Shown here piece after piece: positions 10,920 through 23,775 of a stretch of DNA of 64,000 nt. Position 1 is the first letter of the stretch, and every line of letters starts with the position of its first letter. A model generated the notes under the pieces. The model saw only the letters and a program-made list of their open reading frames with translations, was not told the DNA's origin and made no database searches. Made by a program: the position numbers and the translations under genes. Source of the stretch: Atopsyche davidsoni (Eukaryota; Arthropoda; Insecta; Trichoptera; Hydrobiosidae). The stretch covers positions 6,674,501 to 6,738,500 of the forward strand of contig JAILWY010000002.1 of NCBI GenBank assembly GCA_022113835.1, read 5' to 3'.

Positions 10920-12124
10920 ACTAAACAGTTAAGTTTCTACTTATGGAAGTGGATTTCGTGTCTGGAACAAGTAGGCGTGAAGCTACATGCGCTGGGAAAT
11001 TTTGTTCGGCAGACCAAAATAAAACTCCGACGGTTCGCATTCGTTTCGTTTAATTTACTAAACGTATTAAAAGTTGTGTAAGCCCACGTACAAAGTGCGC
11101 TCGGTCAGATTTGAGGCTCGGAACTTTTGGCCAATATTCAGCCTTTAAGCAAAAAAAGTTAGGTTTGTATGTCACCGTTCTATTGAGTGAAATACACTTA
11201 CACATACGCACACACACAAACATATATTATATATATATATACATACGTATGTGTGTTTATTTTAACAATACACTGTTCAAAATATCTCTTCCTTAAAATA
11301 TTTTTTGTTTAGACACAATTAAAAAACTATAAATATTTCCGCAGGTTTTAAATCAATACAGATTCTGATTTAAAAATAGCATACAAATAAAAATATAAAC
11401 CATTAAAAAATATTTAAGGTATTAACTTGGATTGACATTTGTATAGGCTTGTATATATGTTGTTTGTTATTGACAAAGTATTATAACTTGTTTTCTGTAT
11501 TTCTGTAATATTATTTATTTTACTATAATTATACTATAAGCCTCACTTTGACGGTTTACACCTGTTATTGTACACAATGGGGTAGTTGACATTCCCAAAA
11601 AGGTAGATGAAAAAATCCATGACTCCTGGCAGTTCAGTAACTACTTACTACTTCCGCAGTCGAAGAAAAAGCTTCCTGCTTTAATCAGTCGTGAAATCTT
11701 GCAATGGAGAGGTTCTTTAAGCTACTTCATATGCTGGTATAATCAACGAGTGTGTCATATACAACACTTTTTTATTGATTGAAAAAATATTAGGTAATAA
11801 ATAAAAACTATAAATAATAAAACCACGAATATATTGAAATAGCCAACATCTCTTACTTATAAATAGTCTACTGTATTTTTATATTTGGTATCAACATCAA
11901 TTGACCTTATACACTTGTATTTAACTCTTTGGCTTTTGTGTGTCGAAATTCGGAAAACTATGTTATAATTCAAACGTTGGGTCAGTAAAAAACGCATTTT
12001 TTATATTAATAGATTTAAACTAATCACCGGATCAGTAAATCATCTGTCAGAGTAAAAATAGTATATAATAGGATACATAATGTAACTCAAACAATCTCTA
12101 CAATTAGTAAAGTGATTCAAAATC
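10917..12124. other. AT-rich noncoding with small CA/TA tract
   Basis: A mild GC rise lies at 10960-11130. A mixed (CA)n/(TA)n tract lies at 11201-11260. No gene recognised. Confidence 0.5.
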
Positions 12125-12430
12125 GTCGGTCAGAGTACTCAACAACTGTGTATCGTTTCATCACGAATTACCTGGAGTGAATAATCAGAGATGAAGGCAT
12201 GGCGAGCATTCGTATCGAGTTGCACGACTCCAGGTCTTACATCCCTTAAGATAATATGGCCAGAGAGGCTGTCTCCCTCGCCCACTGCCCCCCGAACCCC
12301 ATCCGCAACATCCCTTCGGTAAATAAGCAATGAGGGTGTTTACATAGAGCCTTCAGCCAATTACGTATGATAATATCAATTAAAGCTGACTGATTACTCG
12401 ACTTTCCCGGCTCGAAAAATACCTTCAACT
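12125..12430. other. GC-richer island, candidate regulatory block
   Basis: About 300 bp of island with homeodomain-type cores (CAATTACGTATGATAA near 12358) and a C-rich run (12278-12300). Overlapping minus frames of 60-63 codons show no domain. Confidence 0.3.
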
Positions 12431-13089
12431 CATAAGCTTGAGAAAATTTATTATTTTAAGCATACGCGGAGGATTTTGACTTATAATAAGGGGGAAATTA
12501 TAATGGAATGAATTATTACAATATAAGATAATTAATTTTAAGTTAAATATACATCTCTACTAAGAAATATTATTTTTAAAATTATACAATTTATATTTTT
12601 AACATTATACTATAAAAATTACGTTTTGTAATTATTTTTGTATTATTCAGAACCATACTTGAGTTGTTTAAAAAAACTAAAACAGATTATTTATGTAAAT
12701 ATTTATATTTTGAGTAGAAAAAAAAATTAAATGCTTATCGGAGTATTTACTTTCAATTCAAGTTATTACGACTACTGACTGATTTAATATGTAAGTCTGC
12801 ACGTATAGACAAAAAACTGTCTACAGAACTAGTCAAGTTTAGTCTAAAAGAACTAGTCTAGTCCAGTCAAGAAGAACCAATTCACAAACAAGAATGGTCA
12901 CAATCTTCTATCCATTTGGTAATTCATCGTTGTTGTTTTAATAAGGATTATTGCAAATGACGAGTCAAATGGCTCGGAGGTTACGATGTTTGAAAACTCA
13001 GAGGTTTTTGGTCCTAGTAAAGGAACTAGTATATAAAAACTACTATAGTCTAGGATTGAAAAACCTTTTGGTTACTTGTACTTGTTGCT
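12431..13089. other. AT-rich noncoding with short AACTAGTC repeats
   Basis: Between 12819 and 12870 the words GAACTAGTC and TAGTC/CAGTC recur several times, forming a small degenerate repeat. Otherwise nothing recognised. Confidence 0.4.
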
Positions 13090-13380
13090 ATAAAAAAGAC
13101 GCTACCACTTTCAGCCAATCGTTCGAGCGCGACACGCCGCCGACGACAATAGACTCGAAGCTTTCATTCCTGAGAGCGTAAAGCTTAATCCGAATTTTAT
13201 GCAAATGGCCGCTTTACGCCCTCCTTATTCAATTAATTTGAGTGATATTTATGCGATGGGTTGGCCGTTGTTTCTCGGGCGGCGGTCCCTGGAGCCGGTC
13301 CAAGCGCTGGGCCCGCGGCCGCGAGAGACCGCGCGGTGGTGTCGCTTAATGGATTGATACCCTCTACACGTGTATTTAAT
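13090..13380. other. GC-rich island with POU octamer
   Basis: The perfect octamer ATGCAAAT (13199-13206) sits between a CpG-rich start and a very GC-rich part (13255-13350). TTCAATTAATTTGA (13229) adds homeodomain cores. No convincing frame. A regulatory element is inferred. Confidence 0.4.
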
Positions 13381-14079
13381 GGCTGTCTTTTTTTATTATC
13401 GGCTTTTGAAGATTCAATTAGAAAAAAATACTTTTTTACCATATGTTTTAAATTAAAAAAAATTGAATTTGAATGTATTGACTTAAAATAAAAATATATC
13501 AGTTTGCATACTTTGGATGTGTGAATGGTGTTTATTTCTTATGTGTGTGCTACTTTTGTTTTGCTTTATATATATATATATATATATATAACAAAAAATG
13601 TATATATAAATATATATAAGTAAAATGTAAAGAACATGCTAGCCTTATTCAAAAGTTACCTTATTAAAATTTTCTTTCAGAAAATTTTATACATTTTAAG
13701 TCAAAATTACATTTGAAAACATATATTTCTCTCATTTCCTGAGATACTTTGAGCTGTATAGCATTACTTTGAGTAATCAAATAGCTATATAAAAATATTT
13801 TATTTAGCATTTTCTACTTTTTTTTTAATAAAACCAGTCAATTTTCGTTTACAAAGATAGGTGTTTGAACATCCAGGCAAGCAAGCGTATTGATTATTTT
13901 TGCCTCATTAAACTATTATTTACGATTCTGTCAATAATTCGCATGCTTACAATATATTTTTTTGTTCAGTTGGATTAGATATTTATTTTTGCATTTGCAG
14001 GTAAAGGTCTTTACAAATATGCAACACTAAATATGTTTAATGACCCTGTATTATGAGTTAGAAACAAAAGCCACACTAA
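13381..14079. other. AT-rich noncoding with (TA)n
   Basis: (TA)n occupies 13567-13590. TTTGCATTTGCAG before 14001 looks like a splice acceptor, but AT-rich, stop-filled sequence follows. Confidence 0.45.
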
Positions 14080-14490
14080 AGGATGCACTTAGCCTGCATT
14101 CATCGTCACAAAGTGCAGTCCTCCTTCCGACAAGTTCGAGGAATGAGACAAATTTGCAGTGTAATAGATGCTCCCTGAATAACCTAATTTTAAATGCTCG
14201 CTCCGTCGATTGTCGAGTATGAATTCCCTTTACCCGTTGCAATTTGCTTCTTTGACGGCGGCACACACGCGCCCACCCGACGGAACCTCCCCGTCGCCCC
14301 CATCTCGCCCCCGACCCACCCTTCTCTTCCCGGAAACTGAAGCCGGGTACGGCGCTGCATCCTTTTATTATGCATGTCAATAGAGAGCCGGGCGATTTTC
14401 TATTTCCCGTCAAATGCCGCGCTGCTCCTCGCCGCTCGCAAATTGTTTTCGCGCCGAGCTTCCCGAGCGCGGACGTCGCGGGGTGTCTAT
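14080..14490. other. GC-rich island, candidate regulatory block
   Basis: About 400 bp, with a C-rich run at 14265-14330 and TTTTATTATGCATG (14362) typical of homeodomain targets. The 120-codon minus frame is arginine/glycine-rich without domain features and is judged to be chance. Confidence 0.35.
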
Positions 14491-14784
14491 ATTTTTAATG
14501 AAACTTTTAGTTTAATGACATTTTTTGCTGTTGGAAATTATCGACATTCTGATAATACAAAATACAGAGTAATAAAAACGCTATATATAATTATACTAAC
14601 ACAAAATCAGTTGCGATAGTTATTCAAATTATTCTCGATGAGCAGAAATCTATTTTAATATTACAATAATATAAAAATGATTTGTTTGTATTTTTTTATG
14701 AAAAAAACTTCGTTGATATATTAAATTAAATAAAATGAAAAGCAAATATATAAAATAATTCAAAATGTGTTAGTTTTCATTCAG
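14491..14784. other. AT-rich spacer between two islands
   Basis: About 290 bp of A/T-rich sequence; nothing recognised. Confidence 0.5.
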
Positions 14785-15060
14785 TTTTAGCTGAATTTTT
14801 CCGACGTCGATCAAGCACGCGTCAGGCCGGGCGCCCGTCGCCCCGGTGGGGTAGGCGAGATCGCTGAAATCTGTGACGCTTTCCGGTTCTATACTTATAA
14901 CTGTGTCACAAAGAAACACAAGGGAACATCTGTCGCTCGGGAGTTAATAAATAACCCACTTGTCTCGTTCGTTCATTTGTTCTTTGTAACTTGAAACGTC
15001 CCGGCGCACAGTGGGCCGCTTGCCGCCGGCCCATATACATAATTCTGACGTCACAAATTT
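14785..15060. other. GC-rich island with CRE site
   Basis: The palindromic CRE TGACGTCA lies at 15046-15053. ACAAAG and CTTTGT words (Sox/TCF type) lie near 14909 and 14980, and a GCCGCCGGCC block near 15022. No open frame of note. A regulatory element is inferred. Confidence 0.4.
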
Positions 15061-15499
15061 AATAAAAAAATATTCATAAAATATTCGACAATGTAACAAT
15101 ATTTAATTAATATACAAATTATGAAAAAAAAAAATTATATATAATTTTTTTTTTTTAAAATCTGATGTCGTTCAAATGAATATTTTTTTTGAGTGTTTAT
15201 TTTCCCCTTAGATCTTAGTATTTTATATTATTATTGTGAAATAATATAATGTGAAAAGTGAAGTCTAACTAGGAAAAAAATCTATATTACAGTAATTAAA
15301 TTAATAGATTTAGTATATTTTTTTAAATATAACGACCGAACTTATAACCTCTCGTGAGCATTTACTTAATACAATAAATTAAATGAAGCAAAATTTAAAA
15401 ACGTGCCATATTACTATTGATTAAAAAAATTCAATATTATTTCAAATATAAATCAACTATCTAAAAACGTGTGTATTTATAATAAGTTTGAATTTAAAT
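15061..15499. other. AT-rich noncoding with A/T hairpin
   Basis: An 11-A run, TTATATATAA and an 11-T run at about 15123-15160 form an A/T-only inverted repeat. Nothing else recognised. Confidence 0.5.
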
Positions 15500-15830
15500 T
15501 AATTTTAAATACCGCGATTGGTAATGCGGTCGGAGCACTGTGCGGTGCGCCCGCTAGCAAATCAAAAGCCCTCCTCGCATCAGTCATATCTCGACTTTTA
15601 ATTTTTGTAATGATCAATCACAGTCAGCAGCGCCGTCGCCGAATTCTAGACTCGCGATTGTTGGCATGGATTTAGATAATTAATGGATGGGATCTCCTCC
15701 GACCGCGCGCCGAGGAGTCGATTGTTTTCGCTGGCAACTCGGGCAGGCGAGCAATCGCCCCGCAAGGGTGCTCAGCTCCTTTTGCACTCGGCAAAGTCCG
15801 ATGAAAGCACATTTTAGGTGCCACAAAACC
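15500..15830. other. GC-rich island, candidate regulatory block
   Basis: CpG-rich, with TGATCAATCA (15611), GATAATTAATGGATGG (15674) and repeated CGATTG words. The 68-codon plus frame shows no domain. Confidence 0.35.
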
Positions 15831-16889
15831 ACAGTGCAATAAAAAATATATATAAAAAAAACAATACGTTAATAGATAATCGATTATTCGCTAATCACTT
15901 ACAATCTATCTAAACTTTCACGGGCGTCACGTCTCGGCGTTCTCACGAAACGAGCTACATTACTAAATTTTAAAATAATACTAAATTACGACATTACTAA
16001 TATTAATATTGTGACTAGCTTCACATTATCATTATATTGATGACATTATCAAGTATCTGTAAATTCGTTTGAAAATTCCAACGGGATATGTAACAAAAAC
16101 TAGTCACAAATTTCATCTAAAAAATACCTAGTTTTGGTAGATAAATATTATTTGTATGCACAATAACAAAAAATATATTAAATATTTAATATCACCGATT
16201 AATATTGTTTTGGGTTAAATGTTAACTTAAGTTTCGACAGTTTCCGAGAGGGTTGGACGCAGTTATCAAAGAAGATTACTGTAGTTTTAAAAATCGTGAA
16301 ATAAGGGGATGAAAATTTAAATTTATAAAATATACTTTTAAAAAGGCTATTCTCGTTTATATATACCGATGAAAGGAGCAAATCAATAATGAATTTGAGT
16401 ATTTGCAGTTTTTGATGCATATCAATATTAAATCTTGATTTGAACCTCCATGTATATTTGAGTCTATAAAATGCAAAAATAAATATGAATAAAATATTGT
16501 AGAAATAAAATATCTTGAAACTATATCAGTCGTTAATAAATCTGAGCATTGCGTTAATTTTCAGTATTCATCAAAAATTAAACGTTGCTATCAATTTTTA
16601 AAACATTTCATTTAGTAACAACATGCTCTGGTCAAAAAAAAAAGTTTATTCGAGTTTCTTCTTCTAGGTAAAGACTTAAAAATATTTTGTGTATTTATTT
16701 TATTTTTAAAATAGTTTTCGGTTTTGTAATGCTTCAAAGTGACCACTTGCCGTGTGATATATTCGGAATATCGTGTTAATTTATATTTAAAAATATCCAT
16801 GTCGTATCTTTTTATGAATGTTGGGCTAATGGAAAAGTTGTCTGCCTGCATCGTTATTTGGTGTTGCGTTGGTTTATTGTCGTGGAACA
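15831..16889. other. AT-rich noncoding, no gene recognised
   Basis: The minus frames at 16199-16420 and 16612-16890 are lysine/asparagine/phenylalanine-rich, as expected by chance here. Confidence 0.5.
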
Positions 16890-17060
16890 TTTAATAGACC
16901 CTCCGGATGTGACACCATATACTTAAAATAATTTGGCAGGCTTGGATAACCTCACGGACTGGCAAGCGGCCAGTTTGTCACAAAAGAATATTTGATATTA
17001 TTTTGTCTCGCATCGAAACGCAAAGATAAACACTTGCCGAATGTGGGAGACTTGTCTGCG
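16890..17060. other. Small GC-richer island
   Basis: It holds GGCAGGCTTGG, GGACTGGCAAGCGGCCAG and nearby CpGs. No frame or splice signal. Confidence 0.25.
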
Positions 17061-17744
17061 TGAAAATACGGAATCTCTAAAATAACATAGCGAATACAAT
17101 ATCATGTAATACCCACCTCGACTGCAAAAAGACAATAAATTATACCATTTAACCAATTAAAGTGATATGTAGACATTCATTTACATCAAATTACGGAATT
17201 AAAGAATATTATTATAAAATTATTATTGTTTCGATATTTGAACCCAACAGCTTCAAAAAAAATGTAATTTGTCGAACATATGCCATAAAACTACATTGGA
17301 ATTCTATATGTTTATTATATTAAACTAAAAACTTAAAAAATAATTATGTTATAAACTTTATTAACTCATTTCATATTTTGATTAAATAATTGTACAAATA
17401 TCAGATACCCTAAAAATTGTCTCCATACATTCTCATAAATGAATATATATAATAGATTTCGTAAATAAGCAACACTAATAAAAAACGTCACGTGATTAAG
17501 AAAAAAAATATTTTCACTCGGTGCTACTTTCTTAAGCACTTTTAAAAAAATTATAGAGCTAGACGTGTAAAATTTTCCCCAGCATAATCGAAAAAAACCA
17601 ACCCCTGAGCTGATACTATCTGCATACAAAAATGACGAAGTCGGAATGGCAGTCTGAAAGTTGTCTCGGATGACTTCTTTTGTACTGAGAGAAAGTGAAG
17701 CACTTACCCGGTCAAATGGGCCATTCGAGCTATTTTCCAAGGCA
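17061..17744. other. AT-rich noncoding, donor-like site on minus strand
   Basis: The minus strand carries GACCGG|GTAAGTGC, a perfect donor match (GT at about 17708), preceded by about 13 open codons. The acceptor side is weak, so no exon is called. Confidence 0.3.
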
Positions 17745-18130
17745 TCATATTTAGAGATCTACCTTTCCTAGCTTACACGAGGAGCAAGATCACAGCTTCC
17801 GATACTGCGGAGATGAGTTATATTACCATAAAAATAAATTCCACATTTATCCGAAAAAATTGTGAAAGCCGCGCGCGTCGCACTTCCGGGGGCACCTCGG
17901 CAGGGCTATGGAGCCCCCACGGTTAATGCGGCCATATATCACTCCCAATATGAATTTGTCATCCGAAAGCTTACTGTCAAAGCATCGACGGGATACCTTC
18001 GCGGGTACCTGCTGGGCATGGCGAGGGCTCCTCGGAACTGAGTGCGCGGGATAAGCCAGCTCGCTGCAAAACCACCTCAGTCACAAATGGCCCAAATTCG
18101 ACCCTTCCTATGCCGTTACGTTTAAAAGTT
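17745..18130. other. GC-rich island, with one half of a local duplication
   Basis: CpG-rich with a GCGGCCAT Pho-like core (17928-17935). Its right part, about 18036-18130, is repeated in diverged form at 18300-18395 (AAACCACCTCA...TCACAAATGGC...CCGTTACGTTT), so part of the island has been duplicated in tandem about 263 bp away. Confidence 0.4.
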
Positions 18131-18299
18131 TAGACTTTACAGAGTATTGTGCATATGGGTGAGAATGCTAGAAATTGGTCTTTATTTAGTTGTGTCGTCA
18201 TTGTAAGGTTATAAGTGAGTATGTGTAAGTTTTGTAGAGTTGAAATATATATGGCATGCAACTTGAAGGCTGTTCGTGTAGGGAGTGAGTGCAGTAGAG

Positions 18300-18395
18300 C
18301 TGAAACTGAGCATGAGCCACCCCAAAACAAAACCACCTCACAATCATAAATGGCATAATTTGACACTTTACATGCTGTTACGTTTACGAGGAAAA
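18300..18395 (+). repeat. Second copy of a local duplication
   Basis: GAAACTGAG...AAAACCACCTCA...TCATAAATGGC...TGCTGTTACGTTT aligns with 18036-18130 at roughly 75-80% by eye. The copy is AT-richer than the first, as if decaying. Confidence 0.6.
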
Positions 18396-18739
18396 ATTTC
18401 GAAATTTTACATTTTGTTGCTGCTAAAATAGCAATATTTTCTTTTAATAAATAATCAATTATCACTTATTGTCATTTCTTTCAAAAACACAACACAAGTA
18501 TCATAACGAAATTCATACTGAAAGACAAAAGCCCATAATAAATACATAACTGTAAGCATCATATAAATGTCTATTTTCCACAGTATATATTTTTTAAAAT
18601 AAAGCATTTTAATATTGAATAAATCAAAACGAAAACGTTGAATGTTTATTAAAAAAAATAAAAGGGATTTGTATCCACAATTAAACCAAGCCGAATTAAA
18701 ATTAGCGCAATCATCTCTAAACGGTATGATCCGCTAATT
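18396..18739. other. AT-rich spacer, no gene recognised
   Basis: Nothing recognised. The 111-codon minus frame 18130-18465 lies mainly over the duplication and has no domain. Confidence 0.45.
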
Positions 18740-19040
18740 TAGTAATATTCAAAAAACCACCCCCGGGGGTGCGTGTCTTCTCCGACTCCTTAACGCCCTT
18801 CCACTTCGTTAAGGCTGGCGTCCCCGCGCCCCAGTGCGATGGCGCGAGCTGCGAGTCCTGGTAATTGAATTAATCCAGTGTTACGGCGCCCTTAATGCCT
18901 GCCGACTCGGCGAATGAACCGCAGCGAGCCGAGCTATTTAGCCTTAATATATGTTTATATAAGATGAATTTATACATCGTGACTCCCACTCCAAGCAACA
19001 CCTTCATTATCCAACCGACCTCAGCTGGTCAAAAGAACTG
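18740..19040. other. GC-rich island with paired-type homeodomain site
   Basis: TAATTGAATTA (18862-18872) is a perfect palindromic P3 site for paired-class homeodomains, and TAATCC (18871-18876), a K50 (bicoid/orthodenticle-type) site, overlaps it. CpG-rich sequence surrounds them. A regulatory element is inferred. Confidence 0.45.
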
Positions 19041-19974
19041 TACTATACGCAATGCATGAACACGGCAGATAAAATATATTTTTTTTTTAAACCAAATTAA
19101 TATAGTGCTCGCAATGCACCGCCTTAACATCTACGAAAGCGATGCTTTTGAAAAATCAAGATATGAGGCTCTTTTCAATTGTTACTAAATTTATTTTTAA
19201 TTATTAAATGATAAGTTGGGACTAAATATAGATAATACAGGTCTAAGCAAACACGTCCTAGTTGAACTATTATAATGATTTCAAAAAATTCAATATAATT
19301 TTTGAATCCAGTGTAAGCTACGCCGAATATGATTATAATACCCAATAATCGTATAGTTATAAAATAAAAATTTTGCACATCTGGAAGATTTTGTAGACAT
19401 GACATGTTATGAAAATAAAGAAGTAAAAAAATGTTTATTATTTGTTCATTCAAAAGTTAAACTGTAGTATATTTGTAAAAGATGTGTTTAGATTTTATTT
19501 CTATAGCATAAATATTTACATTGTTCTGAAAGTTTGGTTCCAATACACCATAATAGAGACAAGCGATGAATGCGCGGAGAACTCCATCTCATGAAAGATA
19601 TACACTAGCTCAGAAGGCAATAATAAACTTTCGAAACAGCTTCATGAATGATCAAATTAAAAATCTGGAACAAGACTGACTAAAGAGAGCAGGAATCTTA
19701 TCACGTAGACGACAAGAAGTCGCTTGATGTGTTTATTTTCAAATTTTTGTCTACAAATGAAAACTAAAGCAGGATTATCTTTGAAAGTAGAAACTATATT
19801 ACTTTGTACAAGATACGAAGTGTTATTACAAAGATAGTTGAAAAATTTGTTTTTTTGCTATAACTAGTTAGTTCGTAAAAATACTGAGCCGTCATTAGTA
19901 GTAAAATAGCATATTTAGAATAAGATTAATTCATATTTTAATTCACGTTTAAAACGTTACAGTATAAGATAAGC
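19041..19974. other. AT-rich noncoding, no gene recognised
   Basis: The 92-codon minus frame 19175-19453 is isoleucine/tyrosine-rich, consistent with chance. A mildly GC-richer stretch at 19550-19720 may be an old repeat that I cannot name. Confidence 0.45.
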
Positions 19975-20110
19975 AGTTGTAACCTTTGTAACCTTCCCCC
20001 TCCCTTACTGTCTCGTGGCAAATAAACAACACGCACACCGCCACGTCCAGACACCCCATACACGCGCATTCGCCCACCCCCGCCCTTATATCAGGCCAAT
20101 CTTCGTCATA
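19975..20110. other. Small C-rich island
   Basis: C-rich on the plus strand (ACCTTCCCCCTCCC; CGCCCACCCCCGCCC). No frame supported. Confidence 0.25.
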
Positions 20111-21281
20111 ACATTTTAGGACTCCAACAATATTCAAATTTTAAAGTAAGATGTCACCAGACGCTTGTCTTAGGTGTTCTTATGAAGCCGTTATTTGACA
20201 AAATGGCGTACATCTCTACAAACGGATCTACGAGTAGCTTTCTATAAAAATACACACCACTTAAAATAAAGCGAAATCTCTGTTTTCAGAACTCTGTAAA
20301 AAATTGATATTTATTTATTTGAAAAAATTTCATTTAATTTTACTATTTTTTTAAAATGTAAAAATACCACGGTTTCGCAATATTCATAGCCAAGATCCAA
20401 TATCAACGGGCATAGGGACGAATGCATCCTCTAGAAAATTAATATAACATAACAGAGATTGTAAATCTTATCTCATCACTGTATAATATTTACCTTGTTG
20501 AATGGTATATCTTAATATGTCAAATTATCGTACATATCTAATATAAAATATACGTATTTAATCTCTTAATGGCACAGACATACAAAGGATACAAGACGAA
20601 AGGTTGAATAAATAATTATAATCAGTCGTTAAAATAAAGCCTATTTATAGAATTCAAATTAAAATCTTCTCAAAACAATTTCTGGGTCTAAACATGTTTT
20701 CTACGAAATGAAAACAAATTTCAAATATCCTGGCTGTTGAATTATTTAGATTTTTTATTTTATTGCGAGACGTTGAAATTATATCGTTTCCTTGAGACTA
20801 ATTAATATGGATGAATAATCTACTAACCTGTGTTAGCTCATAACACGTGATTTTTCCGCCCCAAAGCGCGAGCTCGAAAACATATACATATAATTAACAA
20901 CAAATACTACACACCAGAAGTTAGTAAATATCATTAAATTATCGTTTTCGTCTAAAATAAACACAAATACCAGAAGGTAAACATAATATTCTACGCGTTA
21001 ATTTTCCTTAAAAAGATTTCTCAAAGAAATTTATTTATTTCTATGAGACATTTTTATTCATACGCGTGTGTTTTAAATATCTTTATTTCATTTAAAAAAA
21101 AAACTGTAACAATATTTATAAAAAATTTGATGAAAAAATTACGTTCATCCCCAGTCAAAATCATGTTTACTTTTTAAAATTATTGCAAAGAATTTCAAAC
21201 TTATTTTAATCTTGAAATATTATCAGTCTATTTTTTGGGCAGTTTAATTTATATGTTTAGATGTTTTGAAGGCTTCAATGG

Positions 21282-21352
<71 letters not shown>

Positions 21353-22074
21353 CTGTATCATTTGTAAGCAATGTCAATATTTAAAACTTTAAACATTTAA
21401 ATATAAATCATGGTATATACCAAATTCACTTTTTAAATAAAAAGTTTAAAATAACATTCACTTGATCAACTTCGAATAAAAATTTAAGTCATAAACACCT
21501 ACAAATAATGGCTCAAAATTATTTTTTTGATATAACAAACTGGTATTTTAGTTTTCAATATAAAATATGTTTTAGATTTGAACTTACGAAATGATGTTTA
21601 GTTGTTGTACTGCTCCTAAATGCTAACAGATTCTAGGCGCTTACCTATAACAGAGAAAAACAATAGGTTAGTTTTATAATACAAGTTAAATGTTTATGCT
21701 TTGGTGTGTTGATTGAATTTATTTCTACCATTTCAATAATTGGTAGACCAATTAACTCACCAACCAGTCAGTACATCTGACAAAAGCATTTTATTAATAA
21801 AGTAAAAAAAAAACTTTATTAAAAAAATAATTGAACGTTTTTCCCGAGTGCAGTAATGCCAATATTATAATACTTCCCGAAAAAAATATTGTTTGAGAAC
21901 AATAATAATTAAATTTATAATGAATAGAAAATCATCAAAGCAAAGTGTTTTTTTTATAAAATATAAAGTGTAGTCGTTATTTTAATAATTTTATATATTC
22001 TGCTTTTTTCCTAGAACTAGCGTTATGAAAATTCAAACAGAATTTAATAAATAAAAAAACCTAGCAATTATAGC
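20111..22074. other. AT-rich noncoding with a long (TA)n
   Basis: About 2 kb with no gene, apart from the microsatellite at 21283-21348. Confidence 0.5.
21283..21348. repeat. (TA)n microsatellite
   Basis: About 66 bp of perfect TA dinucleotides, the longest such run in the window. Confidence 0.95.
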
Positions 22075-22769
22075 GTAAGAACAACGCCCTTAATTGAAAA
22101 GCCCTTCCGCGAATGGAGATTGTCGATTTGCTCGAGTGGGTATAACGAAGTCTTCGATGTTCTGAAACTTAGGAAGTTTCCTACAAAAAGCTCGGAACCA
22201 ACAAAGAATATTGTTAGTTTTACTGAGATTGCATCACAGCTGATTCAAAAGTTAACTGGACGAACTGCGAGCAAAGAACAAACTTAACAGCTTCATCGCA
22301 AATATTTACGAAAAATTTTACACTAAGTGTTTTAAGATAATTGGTAAAAAATCTCAATGTGTGTAACCAGTGAAGAGCATATTTGATATATGTTAATCGA
22401 TAATACATTAGAAAATTATTTTAGTTATTTTTCTACATGGCGAGTTTTGGCAAGGAGATAAATTGAAAACGTGGAAAAATCACAAAATAATATTTATTTA
22501 TAAATATAAAAATGGAGTTTCTAGAAAATACTATCTAAATATTTTTATTTAACTGCATCTATGTATCTCACTCATCTACTCACGATAAAACTATTTGTGA
22601 AAAAACAACAAAATCAAAATAAAAAAACTTATTTTACATGATACGTTTTTCAGGAATTTACGAAAGCCCCGCTTCTCTATACAGCTACAGCAAACGCTGT
22701 ACTTTCAGAGTAAAAGTCTACTAAGGAATGCAATTTAAAATCTTGTAACATGATTTTTAATTCAGTCTG
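22075..22769. other. Weak GC island then AT-rich sequence
   Basis: 22075-22260 is GC-richer without a frame. At 22636-22653 a pyrimidine run ends TTTTTCAG and is followed by about 20 open codons in each of the three frames (see findings). Confidence 0.35.
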
Positions 22770-23045
22770 ATGGGTATGGAATGTCGTAATGAAATTATTT
22801 CTCGTACAGCAGTACTTCCTCTCGTCCGGAGCTCTCTCGGTTCCGGTGTAGAGGGTAGCAAGGCAGCGGAGGAAGTTGCAGTGCCGCCGCCAGTGTTTGC
22901 ATTCGTTCAGATTTTTATTCTCAAAACTTTGTATCGTTTTAAAATTTTCGTATTGTTATGTTGCCGGCGCTCTGGCGAGGCGCTCGTCTCATTGTTGCGG
23001 AGTAATTTCTATTCAAATAGCCCTGGAGTTGGTTTTCAACAAGCT
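22770..23045. other. GC-rich island with a 95-codon frame
   Basis: The plus frame 22770-23057 has a hydrophobic middle (around residues 43-67) and basic flanks but no recognisable domain. The AT-rich middle section remaining open is mildly notable. Coding or regulatory status is undecided. Confidence 0.25.
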
Positions 23046-23599
23046 CTAAATGGATAGACTTTATGTGTTATAAGATTTCTTATTGCTTTGTTGTTGAAAT
23101 AATTGCGGAAATATTCCTAATAAAATTGCAAGCAATCAGTTTAACATTATAAAATATATATTTATTAATTATCTATTAGATATAAAAGAACGTATAAATA
23201 GAAAACAAAATAGTGTTTTTACATAGTTTTTTATATGATATAAGAAAAAAATAGTTCATAAAATATTTTTATTCAAAGATTTCCAATCTTATCATTGCAA
23301 AAAAACTATTACTTTACTGCCTTGATAATTTAAATTTCTACATTAAATCAAGTTGGTATTCGCCTTTTATAACAATGTATTTGAAATTAAATAAATGTAC
23401 TAAAAAGCATGAAATAGATAAGTAAAAGCCTTTTATTTCGTTAATTGAAAATCAGTTGTAAGTTGTGTCGCTGCGTATGTAGCAGGCTTAATATGTTTCA
23501 ATTTTGATAATAATATTATCAAATATCATATATCCTGAGTGAAAACACGCGTATTCATCCTGTACTGAAGTATTTGTAATGAAAATTTTCCTCTACCTG
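23046..23599. other. AT-rich noncoding, no gene recognised
   Basis: Nothing recognised. Confidence 0.5.
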
Positions 23600-23775
23600 C
23601 CTACCAAATCATTAGCGCCAGCCAGATAGTCTCGCAGTGCTTATATATATATGGTACCTGCTTCAAAGCTTCAATCACTCGCTAAGTGGTTTCAGTGGTT
23701 CCATTGAGTTTGCCTCACAGCTGAAAGTAATAACACGACTCGAGGCCTGTATATAACATTAATATTGTGACTTAC

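Noticed and set aside
14051..14413. 120-codon minus frame
   Set aside because: Arginine/glycine-rich reading of a C-rich island with no domain or splice support; overlapping frames are similar.
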